64,000 bases of DNA. It comes from Pseudomonas sp. BBP2017. Lineage in GTDB: Bacteria; Pseudomonadota; Gammaproteobacteria; Pseudomonadales; Pseudomonadaceae. This document shows, in pieces, positions 18,333-28,871 of this stretch; positions within the stretch are counted from its first letter, which is position 1, and every line of letters starts with the position of its first letter. The stretch lies in the NCBI RefSeq assembly GCF_003024385.1, contig NZ_PVZN01000011.1:1-64000 (forward strand), in the 5' to 3' direction. The notes under the pieces were generated by a model. That model was not told the DNA's origin, searched no databases, and was given only the letters and a program-made list of their open reading frames with translations. The position numbers and the translations under genes are program-made.

Positions 18333-18374
18333 TCGGCGCCTGCGCCCTTGGGCCTGAGCGGCTGGAAACAAGGC

Positions 18375-18409
18375 AAAAAAAGACCCGCTGCACTTGCGCG
18401 CAGCGGGTC
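18375..18409 (-). terminator. rho-independent terminator of the bkd operon
   Basis: On the minus strand a 10-bp stem (GACCCGCTGC/GCAGCGGGTC) is followed by seven T residues. It lies 25 bases after the lpdV stop, between two converging genes. Confidence 0.9.
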
Positions 18410-18433
18410 AAATCGGCCGCAGCCGCTTCAGTG

Positions 18434-19819
18434 TTACAGGTGCAGGGCGTGACCTAATGCCCGCAATGCCGCTTCCTGGACCGCCTCGCCAAGGGTCGGG
18501 TGGGCATGGATGGTACCCGCCACATCTTCCAGGCGGGCGCCCATTTCCAGGGACTGGGCGAACGCCGTTGACAATTCCGAGACGCCGACGCCGACCGCTT
18601 GCCAGCCGAGGATCAGGTGATTGTCACGACGTGCGACCACGCGCACGAAACCGCTTTTCGATTCCAGGGTCATGGCCCGGCCATTGGCCGCGAAGGGGAA
18701 CTGCGCAACGATGCAGTCCAGGCCTTCCTGTTCGGCGTTCTCTGGAGTCTTGCCGACCACCACCAGTTCCGGGTCGGTGAAGCACACCGCAGCAATCGCG
18801 CTGGGTTCGAAGCGACGGCTCTTGCCGGCGATGATTTCAGCGACCATCTCACCCTGGGCCATGGCCCGGTGGGCGAGCATCGGTTCACCGCTGAGGTCGC
18901 CGATGGCCCAGACATTGCGCATGCTGGTCTGACAATGCTCGTCGATGGCGATGGCCGCACCGTTCATTTTCAAATCCAGGCTCTCCAGGTTGAAGCCCTG
19001 GGTGCGCGGCTTGCGCCCCACGGCGACCAGGACCTGATCGGTGTCCAGTTGCAGCAATTCGCCGTCTGGGGCGCGTACCTGCAGGCGCTGGCTGTCGGTA
19101 TCAAAGCCTTCGACGCTGTGCTTGAGGTAAAGCTTGATCCCGAGCTTTTTGATCGACTCAGCCACTGGCGCGGTCAGCTCACTGTCATAGGTCGGCAGAA
19201 TCCGCTCACGCGCTTCGACCACACTGACCTCGACGCCGAGTTTTCGGTAGGCAATGCCCAGCTCCAGGCCAATGTAGCCACCGCCGACCACTGTCAGGTG
19301 TTTGGGCAGGACTTTCGGCGCCAGGGCTTCGGTGGAAGAGATGACCGCGCCGCCGAGCGCCAGCATCGGCAATTCGACGCTGCTGGAGCCGGTGGCCAGC
19401 AGCAGGTGCTCGCACTGGATGCGTTGGCCATCGACGTCGACGCTCTTGCCGTCGAGGATCTTCGCCCAGCCATGGATCACCTTGACCCCATGCTTTTTCA
19501 GCAGGGCGGCGACGCCGCTGGTCAGACGATCAACAATACCGTCTTTCCAGGCCACGCTCTGGCCGATGTCCAGGCTCGGTGCCGCGACCTTGATGCCCAG
19601 GCTCGATTGCTGGCTGTGCTGCCGGGTCTGGTGGAACTGCTCGGCGACATGAATCAGCGCTTTGGAGGGAATACAGCCGATATTCAGGCAGGTGCCGCCC
19701 AAGGCCTGGCCTTCGACCAGGACAGTGGGAATGCCCAGTTGGCCGGCACGAATGGCCGCGACATAACCGCCAGGGCCGCCACCGATGATCAGCAGGGTGG
19801 TGTTGAGGGTCGGTTGCAT
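18434..19819 (-). CDS. lpdV: Dihydrolipoyl dehydrogenase of the branched-chain 2-oxoacid dehydrogenase complex (E3, LPD-Val)
   Basis: This FAD-dependent E3 reoxidises dihydrolipoamide on the E2 core, passing electrons to NAD+. The protein (461 residues) has the FAD-binding [12 protein letters not shown], the redox disulfide GGTC44LNIGC49IPSK, a second nucleotide site [12 protein letters not shown], the VWAIGDLSG block and the C-terminal HAHPTLGEA active-site pair. It ends the bkd operon and is followed by a strong terminator. I chose the ATG at 19819, which has GGAG 5 bases upstream and matches the start of the P. putida protein. A GTG at 19825 overlapping the bkdB stop (GTGA) is the alternative. 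Confidence 0.96.
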   Translation of the reverse strand: MQPTLNTTLLIIGGGPGGYVAAIRAGQLGIPTVLVEGQALGGTCLNIGCIPSKALIHVAEQFHQTRQHSQQSSLGIKVAAPSLDIGQSVAWKDGIVDRLTSGVAALLKKHGVKVIHGWAKILDGKSVDVDGQRIQCEHLLLATGSSSVELPMLALGGAVISSTEALAPKVLPKHLTVVGGGYIGLELGIAYRKLGVEVSVVEARERILPTYDSELTAPVAESIKKLGIKLYLKHSVEGFDTDSQRLQVRAPDGELLQLDTDQVLVAVGRKPRTQGFNLESLDLKMNGAAIAIDEHCQTSMRNVWAIGDLSGEPMLAHRAMAQGEMVAEIIAGKSRRFEPSAIAAVCFTDPELVVVGKTPENAEQEGLDCIVAQFPFAANGRAMTLESKSGFVRVVARRDNHLILGWQAVGVGVSELSTAFAQSLEMGARLEDVAGTIHAHPTLGEAVQEAALRALGHALHL

Positions 19820-19821
19820 GG

Positions 19822-21108
19822 TCACTCCACAAACAGGCTGGCAGGTTGTTCGAGCAGGCCGCGGATGGCCTGGATGAAGAGTGCCGCGTCCATACCGTCG
19901 ACTACCCGGTGATCGAACGAGCTGGACAGGTTCATCATCTTGCGGATGACGATCTGGCCATTGATCACCATTGGCCGTTCGACCATGCGGTTGACTCCGA
20001 CGATGGCCACTTCCGGGGTGTTCACCACCGGTGTGGAGACGATGCCGCCCAAGGCGCCGAGGCTGGTCAGGGTAATGGTCGAGCCCGACAGTTCTTCACG
20101 GCTGGCCTTGTTGCCGCGCGCGGCATTGGCCAGGCGCACGATTTCGCCAGCGTTGCTCCACAGGCTGCCGGCTTCGGCATGGCGCAGTACTGGAACCATC
20201 AGGCCGTTGTCGCCCTGAGTAGCGATGCCGACATGCACCGCGCCGTGGCGGGTGATGACCTGGGCTTCGTCGTCGTAGGTGGCGTTGATCTGCGGGAATT
20301 CACGCAAGGCCACGACCATGGCACGCACCAGGAACGGCAACAGGGTCAGCTTGCCGCGGCTGTCGCCCCACTTTTTGTTCAGGTGCAGGCGCAGCTCTTC
20401 CAGAGCGGTGACGTCGATCTCTTCGACATAGCTGAAGTGTGCGACGCGGCGCTTGGCATCTTGCATGCGCTGGGCGATTTTGCGGCGCAGGCCGATGACC
20501 GGGATCTGCTCGCTGTCGCTGCGCTTGGCGTAACCACCCGATGCGCTTTGCGTGCTGAGGGTCGGCTGGGTGAGGAAGGCATCCAGGTCTTCATGCAGGA
20601 TGCGCCCGGCCGGGCCACTGCCGTGTACGTAACGCAGTTCGATACCGGCATCCAGTGCGCGCTTGCGCACGGCCGGGGAGGCCAGGGGGCGTTCGTTGGC
20701 TTCGCGGGGGACGATGGTGGCCGAACGTTGCGGGCTGGCAATCGCTGCAGCGGCAACTGGCGTCGGCTTTTCGACCGTGGGCTCAGGTTTGCTGGCCGCA
20801 ACCGGGGCCGGGGCCGCAACGGCAGCGACAGGCGCTGCTGCTGCACCTTCCTGATAATTACCCGCACCTTCAACTTCGATGCGGATCAACTCGCTGCCTA
20901 CGGCCATGACTTCGCCGGGCTGGCCACCCAGGGCCAGCACTTTGCCGCTCACCGGCGAGGGGATTTCCACGGTGGCTTTGTCGGTCATGACATCGGCCAC
21001 GACCTGGTCTTCGGTGACGGTGTCGCCGACCTTGACGAACCATTCCACCAGTTCAACTTGTGCGATGCCTTCACCGATATCCGGCATCTTGATGACGTGC
21101 GTGCCCAT
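19822..21108 (-). CDS. bkdB: Lipoamide acyltransferase (E2) of the branched-chain 2-oxoacid dehydrogenase complex
   Basis: E2 forms the core of the complex and transfers the branched acyl group from E1 to CoA. The 428-residue protein has one lipoyl domain (residues 1-78, with lipoylated K44 in [10 protein letters not shown]). An Ala/Pro-rich hinge follows, then a subunit-binding domain (about 140-175, [28 protein letters not shown]). The C-terminal catalytic domain ends with the [11 protein letters not shown] active-site histidine block. The start codon directly abuts the bkdA2 stop codon, so translation is coupled within the operon. Confidence 0.97.
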   Translation of the reverse strand: MGTHVIKMPDIGEGIAQVELVEWFVKVGDTVTEDQVVADVMTDKATVEIPSPVSGKVLALGGQPGEVMAVGSELIRIEVEGAGNYQEGAAAAPVAAVAAPAPVAASKPEPTVEKPTPVAAAAIASPQRSATIVPREANERPLASPAVRKRALDAGIELRYVHGSGPAGRILHEDLDAFLTQPTLSTQSASGGYAKRSDSEQIPVIGLRRKIAQRMQDAKRRVAHFSYVEEIDVTALEELRLHLNKKWGDSRGKLTLLPFLVRAMVVALREFPQINATYDDEAQVITRHGAVHVGIATQGDNGLMVPVLRHAEAGSLWSNAGEIVRLANAARGNKASREELSGSTITLTSLGALGGIVSTPVVNTPEVAIVGVNRMVERPMVINGQIVIRKMMNLSSSFDHRVVDGMDAALFIQAIRGLLEQPASLFVE

Positions 21109-22167
21109 TCAGACCTCCATAACCCGTTTCAATGCCGCGCCCACGCGTGAAGGGCCGGGGAAATACGCCCATTCCTGCGCGTGCGGGTAGGGGGTGTCCC
21201 AACCGGTGACGCGCTCGATCGGGGCTTCGAGGTGATGGAAGCAGTGCTCCTGAACCAGCGCGATCAGCTCGGCGCCGAAACCGCAGGTGCGGGTGGCTTC
21301 GTGGACGACCACGCAGCGACCGGTCTTTTTCACCGAGGCGACGATGGTTTCCAGGTCCAGCGGCCACAGGCTGCGCAGGTCGATGACTTCGGCATCGACC
21401 CCGGTTTCTTCGGCGGCCACTTGCGAAACGTAAACCGTGGTGCCGTAAGTGAGCACGGTCACGTCATTGCCGGGACGGGTGATCGCGGCCTTGTCCAGTG
21501 GCACGGTGTAGTAGCCATCAGGCACAGCGCTGGCCGGGTGTTTCGACCACGGGGTTACCGGGCGGTCGTGGTGGCCGTCGAACGGGCCGTTATACAGGCG
21601 CTTGGGCTCAAGGAAGATCACCGGGTCGTCGTTTTCGATCGAGGCGATCAGCAGGCCTTTGGCGTCATACGGGTTGGACGGCATGACGGTGCGCAGGCCG
21701 CACACCTGGGTGAACATCGCCTCAGGGCTCTGGCTGTGGGTCTGGCCGCCGTAGATGCCGCCGCCGCAAGGCATGCGCAGGGTCAGCGGGGCGACGAATT
21801 CACCTGCCGAGCGATAACGCAGGCGCGCCATCTCGGAGACGATCTGGTCGGAGGCCGGGTAGAAGTAGTCGGCGAATTGAATCTCGACCACCGGGCGCAG
21901 GCCGTAGGCACCCATGCCCACGGCAGTACCGACGATGCCGCTTTCGGAGATCGGTGCATCAAAGACCCGTGATTTGCCGTACTTGGTCTGCAGGCCTTCG
22001 GTGCAGCGGAACACGCCGCCGAAGTAGCCAACGTCCTGGCCATAGACGACCACGTTGTCATCGCGCTCAAGCATGATGTCCATGGCCGAGCGCAGGGCCT
22101 GGATCATGGTCATGGTGGTAGTCGCCATGGCGGTTTCCAACTGAATAGTGGTGGTGTGATCGTTCAT
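21109..22167 (-). CDS. bkdA2: Branched-chain 2-oxoacid dehydrogenase E1, beta subunit
   Basis: This is the beta subunit of the thiamine-diphosphate-dependent E1, which decarboxylates the 2-oxo acids of valine, leucine and isoleucine. The 352-residue protein shows the transketolase pyrimidine-domain signature (DDNVVVYGQDVGYFGGVFR), the FADYFYPASDQ block, and a C-terminal transketolase domain (VTVLTYGTTV ... VIDLRSLWPLD). It starts one base after the bkdA1 stop. A longer open frame runs back into bkdA1, but the ATG at 22167 gives the same length as the P. putida subunit. Confidence 0.97.
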   Translation of the reverse strand: MNDHTTTIQLETAMATTTMTMIQALRSAMDIMLERDDNVVVYGQDVGYFGGVFRCTEGLQTKYGKSRVFDAPISESGIVGTAVGMGAYGLRPVVEIQFADYFYPASDQIVSEMARLRYRSAGEFVAPLTLRMPCGGGIYGGQTHSQSPEAMFTQVCGLRTVMPSNPYDAKGLLIASIENDDPVIFLEPKRLYNGPFDGHHDRPVTPWSKHPASAVPDGYYTVPLDKAAITRPGNDVTVLTYGTTVYVSQVAAEETGVDAEVIDLRSLWPLDLETIVASVKKTGRCVVVHEATRTCGFGAELIALVQEHCFHHLEAPIERVTGWDTPYPHAQEWAYFPGPSRVGAALKRVMEV

Positions 22168-22168
22168 G

Positions 22169-23407
<1,239 letters not shown>

Positions 23408-23517
23408 TTACGCTCGCTCTGTCTTGTGTTTTTGTTGAGCTTTGAAGCGGTCGCTGCTGAAGCCCCGGCTTGTGACCAGGGAGTCAGTCTTGTCCTACAT
23501 GATATTCGGGCGCCTGA

Positions 23518-23528
23518 AGAATATTTCT
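23518..23528. promoter_or_regulatory. Possible BkdR (Lrp-type) site in the bkdR-bkdA1 gap
   Basis: AGAATATTTCT (arms AGAA/TTCT around TAT) within an AT-rich stretch resembles an Lrp-family half-palindromic site. It lies midway between bkdA1 and bkdR. Lrp-type sites are degenerate, so this is only a candidate. Confidence 0.35.
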
Positions 23529-23603
23529 CTCAAGTTCATTGCCTTTGTTCGGGGTTGCGGATAAAAACTCTTTATAAAGACAAAAAACAGGTGAAATTTT
23601 CTC

Positions 23604-24086
23604 ATGCGCAAACTGGATCGCACGGACATCGGGATTCTCAACAGCCTTCAGGAAAATGCCCGGATCACTAACGCCGAGCTGGCGCGCTCGGTCAACCTGT
23701 CGCCTACACCGTGCTTCAACCGGGTCAAGGCTATGGAGGAACTGGGCGTGATTCGTCAGCAGGTGACCTTGCTGGCCCCGGAAGTGCTGGGGCTGGACGT
23801 CAATGTGTTTATCCATGTCAGCCTCGAAAAGCAGGTGGAGCAATCGCTGCACCGCTTTGAAGAAGAAATCGCCGAGCGTCCGGAGGTCATGGAGTGCTAC
23901 CTGATGACCGGTGATCCGGATTACCTGCTGCGGGTGCTGCTGCCGAGCATTCAGGCGCTGGAGCGCTTTCTGGATTACCTGACGCGCCTGCCGGGAGTGG
24001 CCAATATCCGCTCCAGCTTTGCCTTGAAGCAGGTGCGTTACAAAACCGCATTGCCATTGCCGGCCAATGGCTTGACCTTGCCGTGA
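23604..24086 (+). CDS. bkdR: Lrp/AsnC-family activator of the bkd operon
   Basis: The 160-residue protein has an N-terminal helix-turn-helix ([45 protein letters not shown], residues 4-48). A RAM ligand-binding domain (about 68-150, VFIHVSL, then [22 protein letters not shown]) follows. The position divergent from bkdA1 and the sequence match BkdR, which responds to branched-chain amino acids and activates the operon in P. putida. The ATG at 23604 follows AGGTGA at about 10 bases. Confidence 0.94.
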   Translation: MRKLDRTDIGILNSLQENARITNAELARSVNLSPTPCFNRVKAMEELGVIRQQVTLLAPEVLGLDVNVFIHVSLEKQVEQSLHRFEEEIAERPEVMECYLMTGDPDYLLRVLLPSIQALERFLDYLTRLPGVANIRSSFALKQVRYKTALPLPANGLTLP

Positions 24087-24213
24087 TGACCGCGGGCGGG
24101 CGCCTGTAGAAAATTATGATCACATCCCGCTTGGGTGCTTGAAATTCCGAACGCCTGGTGCCTATGTTGTAGGTATCGCCTTTCACGGCATGCGAAACAA
24201 TAAGGATAGTGTC

Positions 24214-25557
24214 ATGACGACCAGTGGCCAGTGTGCGCTCGCGGAGCGACTGAGCGGCATTGATGAGATCGAGTGCGTTACGCCAGACCTCAACGGCGTA
24301 CCGCGCGGCAAAGTCATGACCGCTGCGGGATTTCTCGAAGGCCGGCGCTTGCAGATGGCGCGTGGGGTGCTGTTGCAGTGCATCATGGGTGGCTATCCAC
24401 CCGCACGTTTCTACGGCAGCGACGATGGCGACCTGGCCTTGGTGGCTGACCAGCAACAGATCCACCGCCTGCCCTGGAGCGACGAGCCGCGTGCCCTGGC
24501 GATTTGTGATGCGATCGAACTGAGTGGCGCAAGCTCCGGCCTGTCCACCCGTGGCCTGCTCAAGGCGGTGATTGCACGTTACGCGGCCCGCGGCCTGGCG
24601 CCGGTGGTGGCGACTGAGCTGGAGTTTTTTGTCTTCGCCCCCAACACCGACCCGCACCAGCCGTTCCTGCCACCTCTGGGCAAGGATGGTCGTCGCGAAG
24701 AGGGGTATTCGGCGTTCGGTGTCAGTTCCAACAACGGTCTGCGAGCGTTCTTCAGCGAGGTCTATCGCTGCATGGAGGCCTTGGGCTTGCCGCGCGATAC
24801 CTTCATGCATGAAATGGGCGTCAGCCAGTTCGAGATCAACCTGTTGCATGGTGCCCCGCTGCTGCTGGCCGACCAGACCCTGCTGTTCAAGCACCTGCTC
24901 AAGGAAGTCGCGCTCAAACATGGCCTGACGGTGGTGTGCATGGCCAAGCCTTTGGCGCATACACCGGGCAGCTCCATGCATATTCACCAGAGCCTGGTGG
25001 AGATCGACAGCGGCCGCAACGTGTTCAGCGCCGCCGACGGTAAGGCGACGGCGACTTTCTATCACTTTATCGGCGGCCTGCAGGCCTGCATGGCAGACTT
25101 TACCGCGCTGTTCGCGCCGAATGTCAATTCCTACCAGCGCCTGTGCCACCCTTACGCCTCGCCTAACAATGCCTGCTGGTCGGAAGATAATCGCGCTGCC
25201 GGCCTGCGTATCCCGGCGAGCTCGCCAGTGGCGCGGCGGGTCGAGAACCGTCTGCCCGGTGCAGACAGCAATCCCTATCTGGCCATCGCCGCCAGCCTTG
25301 CCGCCGGTCTGCATGGTATCGAGCAGCAACTAGAGCCTGCGCCAGCGATCCAGGGTGAGTTCGAGGTGCCGGAACATTTGAGCCTGCCATGTACCTTGCA
25401 CGCAGCCCTTGAGCGTCTGAAGCACAGTGCGCTTGCGCGGGAGCTGTTCGGTAGCGAGTTCATCGAAGGCTACATCGCCACCAAGACCCTGGAGCTGACC
25501 AGTTTCTTCGATGAAATCACCCCGTGGGAGCGTCGTGTGCTGGCGGCTCAGGCCTAG
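24214..25557 (+). CDS. Glutamine-synthetase family protein (probable gamma-glutamyl amine/polyamine ligase)
   Basis: This 447-residue enzyme has the glutamine-synthetase catalytic domain: VVATELEFFVF, the metal-binding VSQFEINLLHG, TVVCMAKPLAHTPGSSMHIHQSL, and FAPNVNSYQRL ending in the ATP/phosphate loop region NNACWSEDNRAAGLRIP. The N-terminal beta-grasp domain is short (residues 15-105). These features fit the PuuA/SpuI-type subfamily that joins glutamate to polyamines or other amines rather than true GlnA. No AMP-binding tyrosine loop of GlnA type is apparent. The chosen ATG at 24214 has AAGGAT upstream. No other puu genes are nearby, so the substrate is open. Confidence 0.85.
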   Translation: MTTSGQCALAERLSGIDEIECVTPDLNGVPRGKVMTAAGFLEGRRLQMARGVLLQCIMGGYPPARFYGSDDGDLALVADQQQIHRLPWSDEPRALAICDAIELSGASSGLSTRGLLKAVIARYAARGLAPVVATELEFFVFAPNTDPHQPFLPPLGKDGRREEGYSAFGVSSNNGLRAFFSEVYRCMEALGLPRDTFMHEMGVSQFEINLLHGAPLLLADQTLLFKHLLKEVALKHGLTVVCMAKPLAHTPGSSMHIHQSLVEIDSGRNVFSAADGKATATFYHFIGGLQACMADFTALFAPNVNSYQRLCHPYASPNNACWSEDNRAAGLRIPASSPVARRVENRLPGADSNPYLAIAASLAAGLHGIEQQLEPAPAIQGEFEVPEHLSLPCTLHAALERLKHSALARELFGSEFIEGYIATKTLELTSFFDEITPWERRVLAAQA

Positions 25558-25649
25558 TCTTTTTTAGTTCCGAGCGCTGCACTGCGGTTATTTTCACTTA
25601 TGCTTTCAAGCAGTTTTTCCACCTGCTCAAGGGGCCGTTCGGGACGCTG

Positions 25650-26981
25650 ATGCGACAGATCTGGAAGTCTTTTCGTGCGCTGTATTTCGCGGCGCTGATG
25701 ATGTTGATTGGTTCCGGCTTGTTGAGTACTTACCTGGCGTTGCGCCTGGCTGCCGATCATGTCGACAGCCTCTGGGTCGGTGCGCTGATGGCGGCCAACT
25801 ATTTCGGCCTGGCCCTGGGTGGCAAGATCGGTCACCGGCTGATTGCCCGGGTTGGCCATATCCGTGCCTACGCCACTTGTGCCGGGATCGTCGGCGCAGC
25901 GGTGCTCGGGCATGGCATGGTCAGTTGGCTACCAGCCTGGGTAGTGCTGCGGGTGATCGTCGGTCTGGGGATGATGTGCCAGTACATGGTCATCGAAAGC
26001 TGGCTCAACGAGCAGGCTGACGCCAAGCAACGCGGTGCGGTGTTCAGCGGTTACATGATTGCATCCTACCTGGGGTTGGTGCTGGGTCAGTTGATACTGG
26101 TTGCGCATCCGCAACTGGGGCCGGAGCTGTTGATGTTGGTAGCCATGTGTTTTGCCTTGTGCCTGGTGCCGGTGGCGATGACTCGGCGCATTCACCCGGC
26201 ACCGCTGCATCCGGCGCCGATGGAGCCGCGCTTCTTTATCAAGCGGGTGCCACAGTCCTTGAGTACGGTGCTGGGCTCGGGCCTGATCGTCGGCTCGTTC
26301 TATGGTCTGGCGCCGTTGTATGCAGCCAAACAAGGGCTGAGCACCGAGTACATCGGTCTGTTCATGGGCTGCTGTATCTTTGCCGGCCTGTTGGTGCAGT
26401 GGCCGCTGGGTTGGTTGTCGGATCGCTACGATCGTGCGGTACTGATTCGTAGCGTGGCCGTGGGCCTGGCGATTGCTGCGTTGCCTTTGGCAATCATGCC
26501 GACGGTGCCGCTGGTTGTCTTGTTCGTTGCCGGCTTCGCCGTGTCGTTGCTGCAATTCTGCCTGTATCCCCTGGCGGTGGCTTTTTCCAACGACCATGTG
26601 GAAAGCGAGCGGCGGGTTTCGCTCACCGCCATGTTGTTGGTGACCTATGGTGTCGGCGCCAGTATCGGGCCGCTGGTGGCGGGGGTGCTGATGAAAATGC
26701 TCGGTACCCAGATGCTGTATGCCTTCTTTGTGTTCTTTGCCCTGGTGCTGGTCTGGCGGATTCGTCCGAAGGCTGTCACCGGCTTGCATCAGGTCGATGA
26801 TGCGCCGCTCAATCACGTGGCCATGCCGGCAGCGGGTTCGCCATTGTCGGCGGCGCTTGATCCACGGGTTGATGAGCAGAGCGTGCAGGATCAGATGCAG
26901 GCGCCGGTGGCGGCGGAGGATACCGAGGGGGGAGAAGAGGGTGATGCTGACGGGGCGCAGGAGAAGCCGGCGCCGGTGTGA
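25650..26981 (+). CDS. Major facilitator superfamily transporter
   Basis: The protein has 443 residues and about 12 hydrophobic segments. The loop after segment 2 (GGKIGHRLIARVG) matches the MFS signature, and its counterpart in the second half is LGWLSDRYDRAVLIR. Segment 5 carries ESWLNEQADAKQRGAVFSGYM, typical of the YcaD-like group. The last 50 residues are cytoplasmic and acidic (EDTEGGEEGDADG), which is unusual and might be a regulatory or low-complexity tail. The substrate is unknown. The ATG at 25650 follows GGGA at 5 bases. It lies 92 bases after the glutamine-synthetase-like gene and may share its transcript. Confidence 0.87.
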   Translation: MRQIWKSFRALYFAALMMLIGSGLLSTYLALRLAADHVDSLWVGALMAANYFGLALGGKIGHRLIARVGHIRAYATCAGIVGAAVLGHGMVSWLPAWVVLRVIVGLGMMCQYMVIESWLNEQADAKQRGAVFSGYMIASYLGLVLGQLILVAHPQLGPELLMLVAMCFALCLVPVAMTRRIHPAPLHPAPMEPRFFIKRVPQSLSTVLGSGLIVGSFYGLAPLYAAKQGLSTEYIGLFMGCCIFAGLLVQWPLGWLSDRYDRAVLIRSVAVGLAIAALPLAIMPTVPLVVLFVAGFAVSLLQFCLYPLAVAFSNDHVESERRVSLTAMLLVTYGVGASIGPLVAGVLMKMLGTQMLYAFFVFFALVLVWRIRPKAVTGLHQVDDAPLNHVAMPAAGSPLSAALDPRVDEQSVQDQMQAPVAAEDTEGGEEGDADGAQEKPAPV

Positions 26982-26986
26982 GTTTT

Positions 26987-27042
26987 ATCGCGGGGCAGGC
27001 CCGCTCCCACTCACCCGGTGGGAGCGGGCTTGCCCCGCGATA
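26987..27042. repeat. Paired REP element (REPIN) / bidirectional terminator
   Basis: Two inverted copies of a Pseudomonas REP core (ATCGCGGGGCAGGCCCGCTC and GAGCGGGCTTGCCCCGCGAT) flank a short CACTCACCCGGTG-like centre, forming a near-perfect hairpin of over 20 bp. It sits between the ends of two converging genes, where REPINs commonly lie and can stop transcription. Confidence 0.85.
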
Positions 27043-27051
27043 CTTTGAAAC

Positions 27052-27795
27052 TCAGTAATCGTCTTTATCGAACCGGCGTGCTTCGCGCTGCAGCTGGTAG
27101 ACAAAGGTTTCGATCTTGCGCTGCATCTGCCCGTTCAGGTTGTGAAAGCGTACGCCCGCGAAGGTGGCATTGAGACGCTCTTCGAAATGCAGGTGACGCA
27201 GTTCAACCTCGACCAGGGACAAGCCCAGCGGTGCACCGGAGGCGAATTTTTCGTAGACCTGGCCCAGTTGCAGGCGCTCCTCGACATTGCCTTCGAAGCG
27301 CAGCTTGCAGCCCGTGGCCGAGATGTCCAGCAACTTGCCGCGCAATTCACCATTGCCCTTGAGCTTGTTACCGTCGAGCTTGATATCGACCAGTTGTGAC
27401 AGTTTCAGTGCGGCACGGAAGGCATTGCGCCGCTGGTGGTAGGCCACTTCGGTCGGCAGTACGCCACGATAGCAGCGATGGCCGTCAACTTCGCCGATGC
27501 TCAGCGCGGTGTTGCACTCCCAGGCGATACGCACGCCATCATGAAAACCCTCGACCCGGAATGGCTCGCCGTTCTCCAGGTAACGCTCGCCGTCACGCGG
27601 GACCATTTCATCAAGCGCCAGGCGGTTGCTTTCGCGGTCGACTTCGACCACATAGCTCTGGAAGCGCTGGCTGCGTTCGTGGAAGGTGATGATCAGCGGG
27701 TCATGGCTCTCTTGCAGCGACCGCAAGTTGGCGGCAATTTCCAGCGGGGTGGTGAGCACCTTTGGCGGCTGCGGAGCTTCTGCTTCATTGAACAC
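27052..27795 (-). CDS. flgZ: Flagellar brake protein with PilZ domain (YcgR/FlgZ)
   Basis: The 247-residue protein has an N-terminal YcgR domain (residues 15-110) and a C-terminal PilZ domain (about 115-235). The c-di-GMP-binding signatures are intact: RRNAFR at the domain junction and [11 protein letters not shown] in the barrel. In the family it binds c-di-GMP and slows the flagellar motor. It is the last gene of flgM-flgN-flgZ, where Pseudomonas keeps flgZ. The start is a GTG at 27795 with GGAG upstream at somewhat long spacing. Confidence 0.93.
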   Translation of the reverse strand: MFNEAEAPQPPKVLTTPLEIAANLRSLQESHDPLIITFHERSQRFQSYVVEVDRESNRLALDEMVPRDGERYLENGEPFRVEGFHDGVRIAWECNTALSIGEVDGHRCYRGVLPTEVAYHQRRNAFRAALKLSQLVDIKLDGNKLKGNGELRGKLLDISATGCKLRFEGNVEERLQLGQVYEKFASGAPLGLSLVEVELRHLHFEERLNATFAGVRFHNLNGQMQRKIETFVYQLQREARRFDKDDY

Positions 27796-27875
27796 GGGTA
27801 ATCAATCTCCAGGCAAAAACGACACACGCAAGTAACGGCATTTTGCCAGTATGTTCCGTGCCTTGATACAGGGAA

Positions 27876-28343
27876 TCAAGCCTGGCTGAGCGCCCGCGGC
27901 TTGGCAAGGGGCGAGGTCGTCCCCCGGGCGTCATACAGCGACGGTGATTCGCCGCCCATGAGGATTCTGATCTGATTGGCAGTGGTGCTTTGCTGCAGCT
28001 GGATCGAGCGGCCATTGCGCTCGTTGACGGCCTGGCAGTCGGCTAGCAGTTTGCCCAGTACGTCCAGTTGTTGCACTAGCAACTCGCCCAGCGATGACTG
28101 GCTGGCCAATTGTGCGACACCTTCGCGGTCCTGGCTCAGGCCAAGGCTTGCAAGCAGTTCACTGCGTCGCCGACCTTGCTGATCGAGAAGGATTACCAGC
28201 GATTGCTTGCGCGCCAGAATGTCTTCCAGCAGCGGCATGTCACGGCCGTGCAAGGCGATCGCCTCGGTCTGCAGTAATTCAAGCAATTGTTGCGCTGGAG
28301 CAAAATCATCTTCGATCAATTGCAGCAAGGTAGTGTCGTGCAT
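27876..28343 (-). CDS. flgN: Flagellar export chaperone FlgN
   Basis: This 155-residue, all-helical protein belongs to the FlgN family (LLELLQTEAIALHGRDMPLLEDILARKQSLV, with coiled-coil heptads through residues 20-110). FlgN holds the hook-filament junction proteins FlgK and FlgL, whose genes are in this window, before export. It lies 45 bases after flgM and 80 bases before flgZ, consistent with one transcript. The C-terminal tail after residue 130 is flexible. Confidence 0.93.
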   Translation of the reverse strand: MHDTTLLQLIEDDFAPAQQLLELLQTEAIALHGRDMPLLEDILARKQSLVILLDQQGRRRSELLASLGLSQDREGVAQLASQSSLGELLVQQLDVLGKLLADCQAVNERNGRSIQLQQSTTANQIRILMGGESPSLYDARGTTSPLAKPRALSQA

Positions 28344-28388
28344 GGCTGGCTCTTTGGTTCAAGCGTCCTGAAGTCAGCGCGCCAGGGG

Positions 28389-28703
28389 CTAGCGCTGGGC
28401 TTCGAAATTTAGCAGTTTGCTGGCGACGCGGTTGCTGTCGACCTGGTAGCTGCCGTCGGCGATAGCCTGTTTCAACGCCGCCACCCGGGCGCTGTTGACA
28501 ATAGGCTGGTCGCGCAGCGTGTCGCTGACCTTTTGCAACTGCTGGGCCTCGTGGCTGAGGTGTACCGCTTCCCCGCTGGCGCCGCTCTGGACGATGTTGT
28601 CGGCCTTGGCTGCGGTGTTGCTGGCGGTGCTTTCCTGGCTGTTGCCAGTACGCACGCCGGCAACCGACGGGGAATTATTCAAACGACTGAAGTCGATGAC
28701 CAT
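28389..28703 (-). CDS. flgM: Anti-sigma28 factor FlgM
   Basis: FlgM binds FliA (sigma28) and is exported when the hook is complete, freeing FliA for late genes. The 104-residue protein has the unstructured N-terminal half ([16 protein letters not shown] ...) and the C-terminal FliA-binding helices ([33 protein letters not shown]). The ATG at 28703 is preferred over an upstream extension because a sigma28-type promoter lies at 28741-28767, within that extension. Confidence 0.95.
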   Translation of the reverse strand: MVIDFSRLNNSPSVAGVRTGNSQESTASNTAAKADNIVQSGASGEAVHLSHEAQQLQKVSDTLRDQPIVNSARVAALKQAIADGSYQVDSNRVASKLLNFEAQR

Positions 28704-28740
28704 GATCAGAAAACCTCTGGGTATAGGGACGCTTGCCTTG

Positions 28741-28767
28741 TTTTCGGCCAACCCGAAAGAAACTTTA
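28741..28767 (-). promoter_or_regulatory. FliA (sigma28) promoter of flgM
   Basis: On the minus strand TAAA-N15-GCCGAAAA differs from the consensus TAAA-N15-GCCGATAA at one position. It ends 38 bases before the flgM ATG. This gives the feedback expected for the flgMN genes. Confidence 0.75.
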
Positions 28768-28871
28768 GGCGCAATTGCAGTGCAACGTGCGCGGCAGGTT
28801 CCGGGCACCCAATGGGGCACAGTTTAGGAAAAGCGCTTCCTTATCGCCAGCGTTCTTCGTTGTTCTCCCGT

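Noticed and set aside
18599..21150. Long plus-strand frames (437 and 434 codons) opposite lpdV and bkdB
   Set aside because: The minus-strand bkd genes are unmistakable. The plus-strand products are low-complexity His/Asp/Gln-rich shadows.
23887..25329. A 480-codon minus-strand frame opposite the glutamine-synthetase-like gene and bkdR end
   Set aside because: It lies opposite well-supported genes, lacks a ribosome site, and its product has no recognisable motif.
28841..28848. GGCGATAA on the minus strand as a second flgM sigma28 -10 element
   Set aside because: The sequence 15 bases upstream is GAGA rather than TAAA, and the site at 28741-28767 is far better.
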